DNA from: Rhodospirillales bacterium
GTDB taxonomy: Bacteria; Pseudomonadota; Alphaproteobacteria; Rhodospirillales; Casp-alpha2
Assembly: GCA_018662225.1 (NCBI GenBank)
Contig: JABJGO010000019.1
Location: 1 to 64,000 of the forward strand
Direction of reading: 5' to 3'
DNA: 64,000 bases
Numbering within the stretch: the first letter of the stretch is position 1; each line of letters opens with the position of its first letter. Under the pieces are notes generated by a model. It worked only from the letters and a program-made list of their open reading frames with translations. It had not been told where the DNA came from and did no database searches. This document shows, piece after piece, positions 24,776-33,915 of the stretch. The position numbers and the translations under genes were made by a program.

Positions 24776-25888
24776 TCAATCGTAAAGCACTACGCTGCGG
24801 ATGCTTTCGCCTGCATGCATCAGATCAAATGCCGTGTTGATCTCTTCCAATGGCATGGTGTGGGTGATCAGATCATCAATGTTGATCTTGCCATCCATGT
24901 ACCAGTCCACAATCTTGGGCACGTCCGTGCGACCTTTGGCGCCACCGAATGCCGAGCCGCGCCAGACCCGACCGGTGACCAGTTGGAATGGTCGTGTGGC
25001 GATTTCCTGTCCGGCACCGGCCACGCCGATGATGGTGCTTTCGCCCCAACCCTTGTGACAGCATTCCAGCGCGTCGCGCATAACGTTGACGTTCCCGATA
25101 CACTCGAACGAATGGTCAGCACCACCATTGGTCAGGTCCACCAGATAGGGCACCAGATCGCCTTCGAGTTCGGATGGGTTGACGAAGTGGGTCATGCCGA
25201 ATTTTTCAGCCATTTCCTTACGGCCATCATTCAGGTCCACACCAACAATCATGTTGGCGCCAACCATGCGCGCACCCTGAACCACGTTCAGGCCGATCCC
25301 GCCCAGACCAAACACGATCACATTGTCGCCGGGTTTAACTTTGGCGGTATTGATCACGGCACCCACGCCGGTGGTAACACCACAACCGATGTAACAAATC
25401 TTGTCGAAAGGCGCGTCTTCGCGAACCTTGGCAAGTGCGATCTCAGGCAGTACCGAGAAATTGGCAAAGGTGGAACAACCCATGTAGTGCATGATGGGAT
25501 CGCCATTCATGGAAAAGCGGCTGGTGCCATCGGGCATCAGGCCTTGGCCTTGCGTTACGCGGATAGCCTGGCACAGGTTGGTGCGACCGGATGTGCAGTA
25601 TTCGCACTGGCGGCATTCCGGGGTGTAAAGCGGGATAACGTGGTCGCCCTTCTTCAGGGACGTCACGCCGGGGCCGGTGTCCACAACGATACCGGCACCT
25701 TCATGGCCCAGAATGGCGGGAAAGATGCCTTCCGGGTCGGCACCGGAACGGGTAAACTCGTCGGTGTGACAAACGCCGGTGGCTTTCATTTCCACCAGAA
25801 CTTCACCCTCTTTGGGCCCTTCAAGCTGTACGGTTTCGATGCTGAGTGGCTCACCCGATTTCCAGGCGACGGCTGCTTTCACGTCCAT
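24776..25888 (-). CDS. frmA: S-(hydroxymethyl)glutathione dehydrogenase (class III alcohol dehydrogenase)
   Basis: A 370-residue zinc- and NAD-dependent dehydrogenase that oxidises the glutathione adduct of formaldehyde. Catalytic zinc ligands appear in [12 protein letters not shown] and GHEGAGIV, structural zinc cysteines in [17 protein letters not shown] (about 93-109), and the nucleotide fold in [17 protein letters not shown]. The ending [11 protein letters not shown] is that of class III enzymes. AAGGAG ten bases upstream fixes the ATG at 25888. In this genome it would remove formaldehyde, for example that made by the sarcosine oxidase encoded upstream when folate is limiting. It is monocistronic, with its own terminator. 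Confidence 0.95.
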   Translation of the reverse strand: MDVKAAVAWKSGEPLSIETVQLEGPKEGEVLVEMKATGVCHTDEFTRSGADPEGIFPAILGHEGAGIVVDTGPGVTSLKKGDHVIPLYTPECRQCEYCTSGRTNLCQAIRVTQGQGLMPDGTSRFSMNGDPIMHYMGCSTFANFSVLPEIALAKVREDAPFDKICYIGCGVTTGVGAVINTAKVKPGDNVIVFGLGGIGLNVVQGARMVGANMIVGVDLNDGRKEMAEKFGMTHFVNPSELEGDLVPYLVDLTNGGADHSFECIGNVNVMRDALECCHKGWGESTIIGVAGAGQEIATRPFQLVTGRVWRGSAFGGAKGRTDVPKIVDWYMDGKINIDDLITHTMPLEEINTAFDLMHAGESIRSVVLYD

Positions 25889-26017
25889 TGTGATCTCCTT
25901 GATCCCCAAGATTGCCCCAAGATAGATAGGCTGCCTGATACCAACCAATCAAGGGGCTTGCGTCAAGGAAATTGTGATGTGAAAACTTGGTGAGAATACA
26001 GAAGGGATACGCATTCT

Positions 26018-27250
26018 ATGGATACGACAAACACTGGCCCGTTGAAGGGGCTTCGCGTACTCGATTTAACACGCATTCTGGCTGGACCGGTGTCTACGCA
26101 GTTGTTTGGCGATTTGGGCGCGGACGTGATCAAGATCGAACGTGCCGGTGCCGGGGATGATACCCGCAAGTGGGGGCCGCCTTATGTAAAAGATGCTGAC
26201 GGTAATGACACCACGGAAAGCGCCTATTACCTGTCATGCAATCGCAACAAGCGATCTGTGGCGGTGAATATTGCTGATCCGGACGGGGCCGCGCTGGTCC
26301 GTGAGATGGTGACTAAATGCGATGTGGTGGTGGAAAATTTCAAAGTTGGCGGTCTGGACAAATACGGCCTTTCCTATGCATCCCTGAAAGAAGAATTCCC
26401 CGCATTGGTCTATTGTTCAATCACCGGGTTTGGTCAGACCGGGCCCTATTCTGAACAGGCGGGATACGATTATCTGGCCCAGGGCATGGGCGGCATCATG
26501 TCGGTAACGGGTGAGGCGGACGGCCAGCCCATGAAAGTAGGTGTGGCGATTGCTGATGTCATGTGTGGCATGTACGCCTCGACGGCTATTCTGGCCGCAC
26601 TCCGGCACCGGGATAATACCGGGCAAGGCCAGCATATAGACCTGGCCTTACTAGACAGTCAGGTGGCGTGGCTGGCCAATGTGGGGTCGAGCTACCTCAC
26701 ATCAGGTAACGAGCCTGCCCGCCTTGGTAACCAGCACCCCAACATTGTGCCCTATCAGGTGTTCGGTGCATCGGACGGTCATTTCATTCTGGCCGTTGGT
26801 AATGATGGTCAATTTCGCAAATTCTGTGATTTTGCCGGGCTGGATGATCTGCCGGATGATGCTCGGTTTGCCACCAACGATGCGCGGGTTCAAAACCGCA
26901 CGATACTTGTTCCGCTGATCGAGGCCGCGACACAGATGAGCCTGAAATCCCATTGGCTGGATGGGCTGGCCGCTATTGGCGTGCCTGCCGGTCCCGTTAA
27001 TACAATTCCCGAAGCCTTTGCTGATCCTCAAGTGCAGCACCGGAATATGCAGGTTCAGATGCCTCATTCTTTGGCGGGGTCGGGCGAGGTCAACCTGATC
27101 GGTAATCCGGTTAAAATGTTGGAAACCCCGGTTAGCTACCGGCATGCACCACCAACGCTGGGCGAGCACACCGATGCGGTTTTGTCTGATCTGTTGGGTA
27201 TGGATACGGCGGCCTGTGATTCGTTGCGCGAACGCGGTATTATTGGCTAA
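26018..27250 (+). CDS. CaiB/BaiF family (class III) CoA-transferase
   Basis: A 410-residue class III CoA-transferase. It begins [33 protein letters not shown], quoted here as [20 protein letters not shown], which is the family signature. The catalytic aspartate is expected in the segment [15 protein letters not shown] (about residue 209-212). [15 protein letters not shown] and [14 protein letters not shown] are also typical. These enzymes move CoA between carboxylic acids such as carnitine, formate/oxalate or succinate; the acid here cannot be told. It shares a 129-base divergent region with the formaldehyde dehydrogenase gene and is followed ten bases later by msrB. Confidence 0.92.
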   Translation: MDTTNTGPLKGLRVLDLTRILAGPVSTQLFGDLGADVIKIERAGAGDDTRKWGPPYVKDADGNDTTESAYYLSCNRNKRSVAVNIADPDGAALVREMVTKCDVVVENFKVGGLDKYGLSYASLKEEFPALVYCSITGFGQTGPYSEQAGYDYLAQGMGGIMSVTGEADGQPMKVGVAIADVMCGMYASTAILAALRHRDNTGQGQHIDLALLDSQVAWLANVGSSYLTSGNEPARLGNQHPNIVPYQVFGASDGHFILAVGNDGQFRKFCDFAGLDDLPDDARFATNDARVQNRTILVPLIEAATQMSLKSHWLDGLAAIGVPAGPVNTIPEAFADPQVQHRNMQVQMPHSLAGSGEVNLIGNPVKMLETPVSYRHAPPTLGEHTDAVLSDLLGMDTAACDSLRERGIIG

Positions 27251-27260
27251 GGAGAAGTAC

Positions 27261-27662
27261 ATGAACGACAAGGTCAACAAAAGCGATGCTGAATGGGCTG
27301 GTGAGCTAAGCCCTGAGCAGTTTGAAGTTTGCCGCAACAAGGGAACGGAACGGCCATTCAGTGGTAAGTACAACAGCTGCGATGAGGCGGGCACCTATGT
27401 GTGCTCATGCTGCGGCCATCCCTTGTTCAAGTCGCACACCAAATTTGATTCAGGCTGTGGCTGGCCCAGTTTCTATAAACCCGTCTCAGAGGATTCCGTG
27501 ACGGAGAAATCAGATGTGAGCCTGTTTATGCGTCGCACCGAGGTTCTGTGCGCGCGCTGTGACGCTCATCTGGGGCATGTGTTTGAGGATGGCCCCCAAC
27601 CTACCGGGTTACGCTATTGCATGAATTCGGTATCGCTCGATCTGGAACCATCCGAAGATTGA
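27261..27662 (+). CDS. msrB: Peptide-methionine (R)-S-oxide reductase
   Basis: A 133-residue MsrB that repairs oxidised methionine. The two zinc CxxC pairs are at C48/C51 and C97/C100, the resolving-type cysteine is C66 in SGCGWPSF, and the catalytic cysteine is C120 in [13 protein letters not shown] nine bases upstream sets the ATG at 27261, ten bases after the CoA-transferase stop, so the two are probably co-transcribed. No signal peptide, hence cytoplasmic. It runs convergently into the double-cupin gene with no gap at all between stop codons (27662/27663). Confidence 0.96.
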   Translation: MNDKVNKSDAEWAGELSPEQFEVCRNKGTERPFSGKYNSCDEAGTYVCSCCGHPLFKSHTKFDSGCGWPSFYKPVSEDSVTEKSDVSLFMRRTEVLCARCDAHLGHVFEDGPQPTGLRYCMNSVSLDLEPSED

Positions 27663-28319
27663 TTACAGGTGCCCCGTCTTAACCAGAATGGTGCAGCCAC
27701 CCGCGCTAAACGGCGTGTGGCGGCTACCCGGTGGGTTTCTGAGCCATGTGCCTGTTGGGTACTGGCCGTCTTCATCTTCGAAGGTTCCGTCCAATACCAA
27801 AATCTCCTCACCTTGCGGGTGCATGTGCGGGGTGAACTCACATCCCGCTTGCCACCGCACCAAGGCTACATTCTCTGAGTCATAACTATGCAGCGGCATG
27901 ACCTCCAATCCCGGCACCAAGCCGGGATGCCAGTCTGCGGTATGGGTGTCTGCCCGAACCCAGGTTTGATCACCCGATTCCATTTGCCACAACTTCACAA
28001 AGATGGTGCAGCCGTCCTTACTATACGGACGGTGTTTGGATCCGATGGGATTACGGATGTAGGAACCCGGTCCGAAGTCGCCGTGTTCATCTGAAAATAC
28101 ACCGTCCAACACCAGAAACTCCTCACCGCCTTCGTGCACGTGAGCGGTGAATTGACTGTCGGGTGCATAGCGCACAATGGATGAGGCCCGGCCGCTTTCT
28201 TCGTGTTCACGTTCCAGCATGCGCCGCTCAACACCGGGTAAGCGCGAAGGCACCCAATCCAGTGTATTGGTGTCGATTACCACACGTTCAGCGAAGTCCA
28301 TATTGAGGTTGGCGACCAT
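27663..28319 (-). CDS. Double-cupin (ChrR-like) protein
   Basis: A 218-residue protein made of two homologous cupin domains. The first has FTAHVHEGGEEFLVLDG (about 48-64) and the second FTPHMHPQGEEILVLDG (about 152-168), each with the His-x-His-x3-4-Glu metal set, followed by matching YIRNPIGSKHRPYS and WLRNPPGSRHTPFS. The pattern is that of the ChrR cupin found in anti-sigma factors, without the anti-sigma domain. Zinc or iron binding is likely; the reaction is unknown. The ATG at 28319 is one base past the TGA of the HxlR regulator, so the two are coupled. Confidence 0.85.
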   Translation of the reverse strand: MVANLNMDFAERVVIDTNTLDWVPSRLPGVERRMLEREHEESGRASSIVRYAPDSQFTAHVHEGGEEFLVLDGVFSDEHGDFGPGSYIRNPIGSKHRPYSKDGCTIFVKLWQMESGDQTWVRADTHTADWHPGLVPGLEVMPLHSYDSENVALVRWQAGCEFTPHMHPQGEEILVLDGTFEDEDGQYPTGTWLRNPPGSRHTPFSAGGCTILVKTGHL

Positions 28320-28320
28320 G

Positions 28321-29016
28321 TCAGGCGACAGCCTTATCGGCAAAAACACCCAACGAAAACCATTTGGGGAAATAGGCGCAGTCTTTACGACTGCCGTCCA
28401 GAACCAAGTCACCATTCCTAATGGAAGCTTTCAGACTCCGCCGCCCCATCCAGATTTCCACCAGAACTCGCAACGAGGAAGACACCGTTAGATCAATATC
28501 GTAACCCGGATTGCGCACACACAAGTCAGCTTCATCACTTTCGAAAACAATCCACCAGCGCTGATGTTTCGGTGCGGTTCCACTGAACTGAAATTCAACG
28601 ATGAAACGGCCTGATGTCGGAGCAGCATTGGAAACGACCCGCCGTCGGATATCCCACATCAGTAAAGAAGGGTCGAGATCGCCGTCAGGTATTTCATGGG
28701 TCAGCCACTTTTCTGACCAGTTGCCAAACATCATAATCAGTGGGCGCATCTCTTCGCCGGCCTCAGTCAAGAAATACTCATATCCCCGTCCTGATGGAGT
28801 TGGCTCAGTACGTACAACGCCAGAAAACTCCAGATCTTTCAGCCGTGCCGACAACAGGGAGGGCGACATCTTTGGCACACCCTTTTGCAGGTCGCCAAAC
28901 CGGTAACTGCCACAAAGCAGCTCACGGATAATCAGGGGTACCCACTTAACGGCCAGAATTTCTGACGTCATTGCGATAGGGCAGAATTGACCATAGGCTG
29001 TTTCTCGTTTTGTCAT
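28321..29016 (-). CDS. HxlR-family regulator with SCP2-like carboxy domain
   Basis: A 231-residue protein. The first 110 residues are an HxlR winged helix (CPIAMTSEILAVKWVPLIIR; FGDLQKGVPKMSPSLLSARL; YEYFLTEAGEEM). The rest resembles a sterol-carrier-protein-2 fold (WWIVFESDEADLCVRNPGYD ... LVEIWMGRRSLKASIRNGDL), a lipid-binding pocket that could act as sensor. It is translated just before the double cupin and diverges from the acyl-CoA dehydrogenase gene at 29124; the 107-base gap has a good -10 (TATAAT, 29067-29072). Control of that dehydrogenase by an acyl or lipid ligand is a reasonable inference. Confidence 0.85.
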   Translation of the reverse strand: MTKRETAYGQFCPIAMTSEILAVKWVPLIIRELLCGSYRFGDLQKGVPKMSPSLLSARLKDLEFSGVVRTEPTPSGRGYEYFLTEAGEEMRPLIMMFGNWSEKWLTHEIPDGDLDPSLLMWDIRRRVVSNAAPTSGRFIVEFQFSGTAPKHQRWWIVFESDEADLCVRNPGYDIDLTVSSSLRVLVEIWMGRRSLKASIRNGDLVLDGSRKDCAYFPKWFSLGVFADKAVA

Positions 29017-29066
29017 GGTAAAATAATAAGAAATCTTCCCATTTTCTTCAACTACAAATTATGTAC

Positions 29067-29072
29067 TATAAT
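29067..29072 (+). promoter_or_regulatory. Candidate -10 box for the acyl-CoA dehydrogenase gene
   Basis: TATAAT lies 52 bases before the ATG at 29124 in the AT-rich gap shared with the divergent HxlR gene. No convincing -35 is seen at the right distance, which is common for activated promoters. The gene itself has a very strong ribosome site, AAAGGAGGAA. Confidence 0.4.
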
Positions 29073-29123
29073 TTTTTCAAGCCCGAATCTAAATTTCCTC
29101 ATCACTTAACAAAGGAGGAACAA

Positions 29124-30269
29124 ATGAATACGAACGCTCATACAACACCACTATCAGAGATCATCGATCAAATAGGCCCGGGGTTTGCTGAAAAGGCCCC
29201 GCATAACGACGCGACGGATACTTTTGTCAGTGAGAACTTTGAGGTGCTGAAACAGCACAAGATGTTCTCAGCTATGATACCCGCGGAACTGGGCGGCGGC
29301 GGCGTCAGTTACTCGGATTTCTGTGATGCTATTCGTCAATTAGGTACTTATTGTGGCCCAACGGCATTGACCCTTTCCATGCATTCGCACCTGACAGCAG
29401 CAGCCATTTTTAATTACAACAATGGTAAACCGACCGAAGGCTTACTACGTAAGATCGCCGAAAATCAATTGGTACTGATCAGCACCGGAGCCACCGACTG
29501 GTTAAGCTCAAACGGTGAAAGCAAGAAAACGGATGGCGGGTATCTGGTTTCAGGAACCAAGTACTTTTCCAGCGGTTGCCTCGCTGGCGACTTTCTGGTC
29601 ACCACTGCACCGTATGATGATCCGGATGAAGGATCTGTTGTTATGCACTTCCCGGTTTCCCTGAACGGTGATGGGGTCAGTATTGATGAAAACTGGCAAG
29701 CTATGGGGATGCGGTCTACTGGCTCACACGCGGTGATTCTGAAGGATGTGTTCGTTCCGGAAGAAAGTGTCGTCCTGAAACGTCCACGCGGCGTATATCA
29801 TCCGGTTTGGAACATTGTTCTGACGCTGGCTCTGCCATTAATCATGTCGGCCTATACAGGCGTGGCGGAAGCTGCCGCTCAAATGGCTCGTCGTGGGGCA
29901 GCAAAAAAACAGGATGATCCTGTTTTACCTTTCTTGATGGGGGAAATGGAAAATGCCCTTACAACGGTTCAGATTGCTCAGCGGTCAATGGTCGATATCG
30001 CTGACGATTTTAACTTTTCACCCACCAACGAAACAGCCAACGAGATCGTTAAACGAAAGTCTATTGCTGTGAATGCCGTCATCGGGACCACACTAAAGGC
30101 ACTCGAATCTTCCGGTGGGCCCGGATACATCCGTACCTTTAATATGGAACGGTTGGTCCGCGATAGCCTTGCTTGCCAATTCCACCCCATGCAGGAAAAA
30201 CGCCAGCACTTGTTTACGGGCCGCATGTCATTGGGACTGGACCCGGTGGAGCCCCTGAAGAACGAGTGA
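29124..30269 (+). CDS. Acyl-CoA dehydrogenase family protein
   Basis: A 381-residue flavoprotein of the acyl-CoA dehydrogenase family. The amino-terminal helical domain holds FSAMIPAELGGGGVSYSDFC and the middle beta domain ISTGATDWLSSNG ... GTKYFSSGC and MGMRSTGSHAVILKDVFVPE. The carboxy domain is shorter than usual and ends NMERLVRDSLACQFHPMQEK, where the HPMQEK stretch corresponds to the conserved flavin contact of the family. AAAGGAGGAA before the ATG at 29124 fixes the start. It oxidises an acyl-CoA with electrons going to ETF and the ETF-QO encoded at 47981. The substrate chain is unknown. Confidence 0.88.
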   Translation: MNTNAHTTPLSEIIDQIGPGFAEKAPHNDATDTFVSENFEVLKQHKMFSAMIPAELGGGGVSYSDFCDAIRQLGTYCGPTALTLSMHSHLTAAAIFNYNNGKPTEGLLRKIAENQLVLISTGATDWLSSNGESKKTDGGYLVSGTKYFSSGCLAGDFLVTTAPYDDPDEGSVVMHFPVSLNGDGVSIDENWQAMGMRSTGSHAVILKDVFVPEESVVLKRPRGVYHPVWNIVLTLALPLIMSAYTGVAEAAAQMARRGAAKKQDDPVLPFLMGEMENALTTVQIAQRSMVDIADDFNFSPTNETANEIVKRKSIAVNAVIGTTLKALESSGGPGYIRTFNMERLVRDSLACQFHPMQEKRQHLFTGRMSLGLDPVEPLKNE

Positions 30270-30339
30270 ATAGTTGGCAGAAGGCAACCTTACGGAGGAC
30301 AATAGAGGCGATTCGCATGCTGCGTTAGAAGGAGCCACC

Positions 30340-31629
30340 ATGAACGCCATATTCTTTGCCATTATTACCATCGCTTTTGGTGTTGCCGCCTTCCGGCACA
30401 TTATGTGGACGGGGGCACCCGATGCGGCCCCCATGGCGGTGCTGGGTAATGCCATGATTGATTCCGCCACTGGTGCGGTGGAGCTGTCATTGGGCCTGGT
30501 CGGCGTGATGGCGTTATTTTTGGGTCTCATGAAGGTGGCCGAGCAAGGCGGCTTGTTGGTGGTCATCGCCAGATTGGTCAGGCCTTTGATGATTCGCTTG
30601 TTCCCCGAAGTGCCTGCCGATCATCCGGCCATGGGTGCCATGATCATGAATATGTCGGCCAATGCCATGGGGTTGGGCAATGCAGCGACGCCGTTTGGTA
30701 TTCGCGCCATGGAGCAACTCAATACCCTGAACCAACAAAAAGGTACGGCCACCAATGCCATGGCGCTGTTTCTAGCCATTAACACGTCGTCTGTGACGTT
30801 ACTTCCCACCGGTGTCATTGCCATTCGGGCGGCGTCCGGGTCCATGGACCCGGCGGGTATTGTGCCGACGACCCTGTTCGCCACGATCTGCTCGACCACA
30901 GTGGCGATTATTTCGGCTAAGTTCTGTCAGCGGTTATGGTCACCAGCATCAGCCGGGCCCGGTGATGTGATTGAACAAAAGGACGTACCCACGGATATGC
31001 CCGATGATGTACCAGCGGTAGAGGGCGGCGCGTACCCCACGTGGGTGTCGTTTGTGGCGCTGGGGTGTCTGGGCGGGTTGGTGCCGCTCACTGTCATATA
31101 CGGTAAATCAATCGCGCCCTGGATCATCCCCGGTTTAATGGTCAGTTTGCTGAGCTTTGGCGTGTGGCGTGGTGTGCGGATTTATGAAGCTTTTGTGGAA
31201 GGGGCCAAGGAAGGCTTCAACGTGGCTTTGCGCATCATCCCGTATCTGGTGGCGATACTGGCCGCCGTTGCCATGTTCCGGGCCAGTGGCGCTATGGATA
31301 TCATTGTGACGCCGCTTGGCGCGGTTACCGAGCTGTTCGGTTTACCGGCCGACGCGCTGCCCATGGCGTTGCTGCGACCGTTATCGGGATCAGGTGCCTA
31401 CGGCATCATGGCGTCCGTTATTCAAGACCCCAACATTGGTCCGGACAGTTACGTGGGATATCTGGTCACCACATTGCAAGGCTCGACCGAGACCACGTTC
31501 TATGTGTTGGCAGTGTATTTCGGTGCCGTGGGCATCCGGCGCATCCGTTATGCCTTGATTCCGGCGTTGTTAGCGGATTTGGCCGGCGTGATCGGAGCTG
31601 TGGTGGCGTGCTCTTATTTATTCGGATAA
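30340..31629 (+). CDS. Fused SpmA-SpmB-type nucleoside-recognition membrane protein
   Basis: A 429-residue inner-membrane protein with two Gate (nucleoside recognition) domains in one chain. The first half (about 1-200) resembles SpmA (MNMSANAMGLGNAATPFGIR; FLAINTSSVTLLPTGVIAIR) and the second half (about 245-429) resembles SpmB (IPYLVAILAAVAMFRASGAM; RPLSGSGAYGIMASV; STETTFYVLAVYFGAVG). In spore formers these are two adjacent genes; fused forms are known in Gram-negative bacteria, where the role is unclear and may be transport. GGAG before ATG 30340 sets the start, 71 bases after the acyl-CoA dehydrogenase stop. Confidence 0.88.
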   Translation: MNAIFFAIITIAFGVAAFRHIMWTGAPDAAPMAVLGNAMIDSATGAVELSLGLVGVMALFLGLMKVAEQGGLLVVIARLVRPLMIRLFPEVPADHPAMGAMIMNMSANAMGLGNAATPFGIRAMEQLNTLNQQKGTATNAMALFLAINTSSVTLLPTGVIAIRAASGSMDPAGIVPTTLFATICSTTVAIISAKFCQRLWSPASAGPGDVIEQKDVPTDMPDDVPAVEGGAYPTWVSFVALGCLGGLVPLTVIYGKSIAPWIIPGLMVSLLSFGVWRGVRIYEAFVEGAKEGFNVALRIIPYLVAILAAVAMFRASGAMDIIVTPLGAVTELFGLPADALPMALLRPLSGSGAYGIMASVIQDPNIGPDSYVGYLVTTLQGSTETTFYVLAVYFGAVGIRRIRYALIPALLADLAGVIGAVVACSYLFG

Positions 31630-31648
31630 GTGGGCTTATTCGGATAAG
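31618..31648. repeat. Direct repeat of 13 bases across a stop codon
   Basis: TTATTCGGATAAG occurs at 31618-31630 and again at 31636-31648, an 18-base period that begins inside the last codons of the SpmA-SpmB gene. It probably arose by slippage or a small tandem duplication. It sits in the 24-base gap to the convergent enolase-superfamily gene. Confidence 0.7.
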
Positions 31649-31653
31649 CGGCC

Positions 31654-32754
31654 TTACAGCTCGCTGATCTCATAACCGGCCTTGTCGAGCCATGCCGGGT
31701 TGATTTCCACGCCCCAGCCGGGCTCATCCAGCACGGTGGCCTTGCCACCCACGATATCATACGGCGATTTCACGTAGAGGTCCTGTTGCCACGGATAGTA
31801 GTCTTCGCCTTCGATTGAAAACTCCAGATACTTGCCTGCGTTGGGGATTGCTTTCAGCAAATGCATGGTGAACAGGGTTACCAGTGAATGGTTGGCGCAA
31901 TGGGGGGTGCAGGGAAGGCCAGCATCTGCGCCCATTTTGGCGACCCGCATGGTGCGGTTGATACCGCCCAGATAACAAACATCGGGTTGGATAATATCCA
32001 CGGCGCGCATGTCAATCATGTGCCGCCAGGTGGGAATATCACAATCCTGCTCACCGCCGCTCACATCAATGGAAAGCGCATCAGTGACTTCTTTGGTTTG
32101 TTCCAACTCCCAATAGGGGCAGGGTTCTTCGAAGTGGCTGATATTATTGTCTTCCAGAATACGGCCAAGCTCGATGGCCTTTTTGGGCGAATAACAACTG
32201 TTGCCGTCCACCATAATGGCAATGTCGTCACCCATGGCCTTGCGCATGGTGGGGACGATTTCTTCTGACCGTCCGGGCCATTCGTCCTGATCACGGCCGA
32301 CCTCGGCACCGACCCGGACTTTGAAGGCATCAAAGCCAAACTCATCACGCAATTTAACCAACCGCTCGGCTTCGTCTTTCGGTGTGATGTCACGTTTCAT
32401 GGACGAGGCATAGGCCCGAATGGGCCCCGGGGTACCGCCCAGCAATTCGCACACGCTTTTGCCTTCACGCTTGCCGCGCAGGTCCCAGAGTGCCGTATCC
32501 AGACCGGCCATGGCCCGGCGCAGGTATGACCCTGGGAACTTGTGTTCGCGTTCCGGGATAATGTCGATCAGATAATCAATGTCATTGGCATCCTGACCCA
32601 AGGCATAAATAGCCACCTGTCGGTGCAGCACCTGGGCGGTGATGTCAGAATGATAGGTGGAAACCTGTCCCCAACCTTCACCACCCTCATCATCACGGAT
32701 GCGCACAAACCCCACATATTTATTAGAGAACGTCTCAATGCTTTTAATTTTCAT
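31654..32754 (-). CDS. Enolase-superfamily enzyme (mandelate racemase/muconate lactonizing type)
   Basis: A 366-residue protein of the mandelate racemase group. The capping domain is amino-terminal; the barrel supplies a KxR base (FDAFKVRVG, about 152-160), metal ligands D in IMVDGNS, E in HFEEP and E in GGEQDCD, then D in [12 protein letters not shown] and the catalytic histidine in [10 protein letters not shown]. These give a sugar-acid dehydratase or racemase mechanism: removal of a proton next to a carboxylate. AGGAAGG before ATG 32754 sets the start. It sits downstream of the LuxR-type gene on the same strand. A role in degradation of an acid sugar, perhaps with the SMP-30 lactonase at 38080, is inference. 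Confidence 0.9.
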   Translation of the reverse strand: MKIKSIETFSNKYVGFVRIRDDEGGEGWGQVSTYHSDITAQVLHRQVAIYALGQDANDIDYLIDIIPEREHKFPGSYLRRAMAGLDTALWDLRGKREGKSVCELLGGTPGPIRAYASSMKRDITPKDEAERLVKLRDEFGFDAFKVRVGAEVGRDQDEWPGRSEEIVPTMRKAMGDDIAIMVDGNSCYSPKKAIELGRILEDNNISHFEEPCPYWELEQTKEVTDALSIDVSGGEQDCDIPTWRHMIDMRAVDIIQPDVCYLGGINRTMRVAKMGADAGLPCTPHCANHSLVTLFTMHLLKAIPNAGKYLEFSIEGEDYYPWQQDLYVKSPYDIVGGKATVLDEPGWGVEINPAWLDKAGYEISEL

Positions 32755-32900
32755 GGGTGCCTTCCTACAGTCTAGATGATGGCACAAATAGTACTTCAGA
32801 GATGTGACCTGTCCAAGACATGAAAATCGCCCATGGGTGCCCTCGTGTTTACGGGGGGCTGCCAAGTTTTTCGGTTTAGCCGAATCCACCGGCTAAATAT

Positions 32901-33743
32901 TTAGTCTCCGATAACGGTGCTGGAAAGGTCTGATATAAACAGGGAGAACAGTTCCGATTGAGATGAAATTCCAAGTTTGGCATAGATGTTTTTGCGGTGA
33001 ATCTTGACGGTGCCGGTGCTGATCTCAAACTGGCGACCAATTGAATTGGACGAATGTCCGCGCAGGACCATACGGACCACTTCACGTTCCCGAGGGGTCA
33101 GAATGCCTTCGCCAAAATTGTCAAACGCCCGGACAATATTTATGTCTGTGACGGGTGGCTCTGTATGGCTATTTCTTTCTTCGTGATTGGAATGTCCCAG
33201 GTTCCGCCAGTGCCGCGCAGCAGAGGCATGAATGATTGGCTCCATTCGTCGAAGCTTGTTTATATCACGATCGCTGAATGGTGTGCTGGTACCTGCCCGC
33301 ATGAGGGATATGACAAGCATCATGTCGTGGGGCAGCGTAATTAAAAATCCAATTTCTTCCGCTAACCCGGTGCGCCTGTAGTACGTGCGGTAGTATTCGG
33401 AATGATAAAACCGATCGGGGGCAATATCCCTTATACGGTACAAACCGGGCTCTATTCGGTCGGCATAAATTTGATAAAAGGGATCAAGCAGGTACGGGCC
33501 TTCCAGATAGTCCGTAACAAACACAATCCGTTCCTGTGATGTGAAGGTATCAAAAGTGCAAACTGGGCGCTCTAAGCCCCGATAGGCAAAGGATACGGAG
33601 TAATCGAATGGCACTATATGACGCAGCGCCCGGACCAGAACGTCCGGGTAACCAAGGGTGCCCTCTGCTGAGATAATGCGTGCGACCTGATCGTGCCAGT
33701 CACGCGAATCTAACTTCAGAATAGTGGTTTTGGTATCTGTCAT
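32901..33743 (-). CDS. LuxR-family transcriptional regulator
   Basis: A 280-residue protein with a carboxy-terminal GerE/LuxR helix-turn-helix (ILTPREREVVRMVLRGHSSN ... STGTVKIHRKNIYAKLGISS, about 213-262). The first 180 residues form a GAF-like sensory domain of unknown ligand, without an obvious acyl-homoserine-lactone site. No response-regulator domain. It is divergent from the PotABCD-like transporter genes, with a palindrome-rich gap (33744-33915), and upstream of the enolase-superfamily gene, so it probably controls both flanks. Similar solo LuxR proteins accompany polyamine transporters in other alphaproteobacteria, from general knowledge. Confidence 0.88.
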   Translation of the reverse strand: MTDTKTTILKLDSRDWHDQVARIISAEGTLGYPDVLVRALRHIVPFDYSVSFAYRGLERPVCTFDTFTSQERIVFVTDYLEGPYLLDPFYQIYADRIEPGLYRIRDIAPDRFYHSEYYRTYYRRTGLAEEIGFLITLPHDMMLVISLMRAGTSTPFSDRDINKLRRMEPIIHASAARHWRNLGHSNHEERNSHTEPPVTDINIVRAFDNFGEGILTPREREVVRMVLRGHSSNSIGRQFEISTGTVKIHRKNIYAKLGISSQSELFSLFISDLSSTVIGD

Positions 33744-33787
33744 AGCTGGCAGTAATATACCTCCATATAGCTAAACTATAACTAAGC

Positions 33788-33820
33788 CCTGCCAGCAGGC
33801 ATATACCCCGGAGGGGATAT
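33788..33820. promoter_or_regulatory. Two adjacent inverted repeats, candidate LuxR operators
   Basis: CCTGC-CA-GCAGG (33788-33799) is followed one base later by ATATACCCC-GGA-GGGGATAT (33801-33820, one extra base in the left arm). Both lie about 45-77 bases upstream of the LuxR start and about 100 bases before the transporter ATPase. LuxR-type regulators bind such dyads; the assignment is inferred from position. Confidence 0.4.
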
Positions 33821-33892
33821 GTACAGTCAATGTGCAAATAGCGCATGCTCAGGAAAGGTCAACGAGACGATTGACCGATTACTTAATGGCTA

Positions 33893-33908
33893 AATTGCTT
33901 CAGCAATT
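33893..33908. promoter_or_regulatory. Perfect 7-bp inverted repeat before the ATPase start
   Basis: AATTGCT-TC-AGCAATT ends 7 bases before the ATG at 33916. In RNA it would form a short hairpin over the start region, so it could either bind a regulator or limit translation. Confidence 0.4.
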
Positions 33909-33915
33909 CGCAGGG

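Noticed and set aside
24815-25993. 392-codon open frame opposite the formaldehyde dehydrogenase gene
   Set aside because: It is the complement of a clear zinc dehydrogenase; its product is rich in His, Gly and Thr without any domain, so it is a shadow of codon bias.
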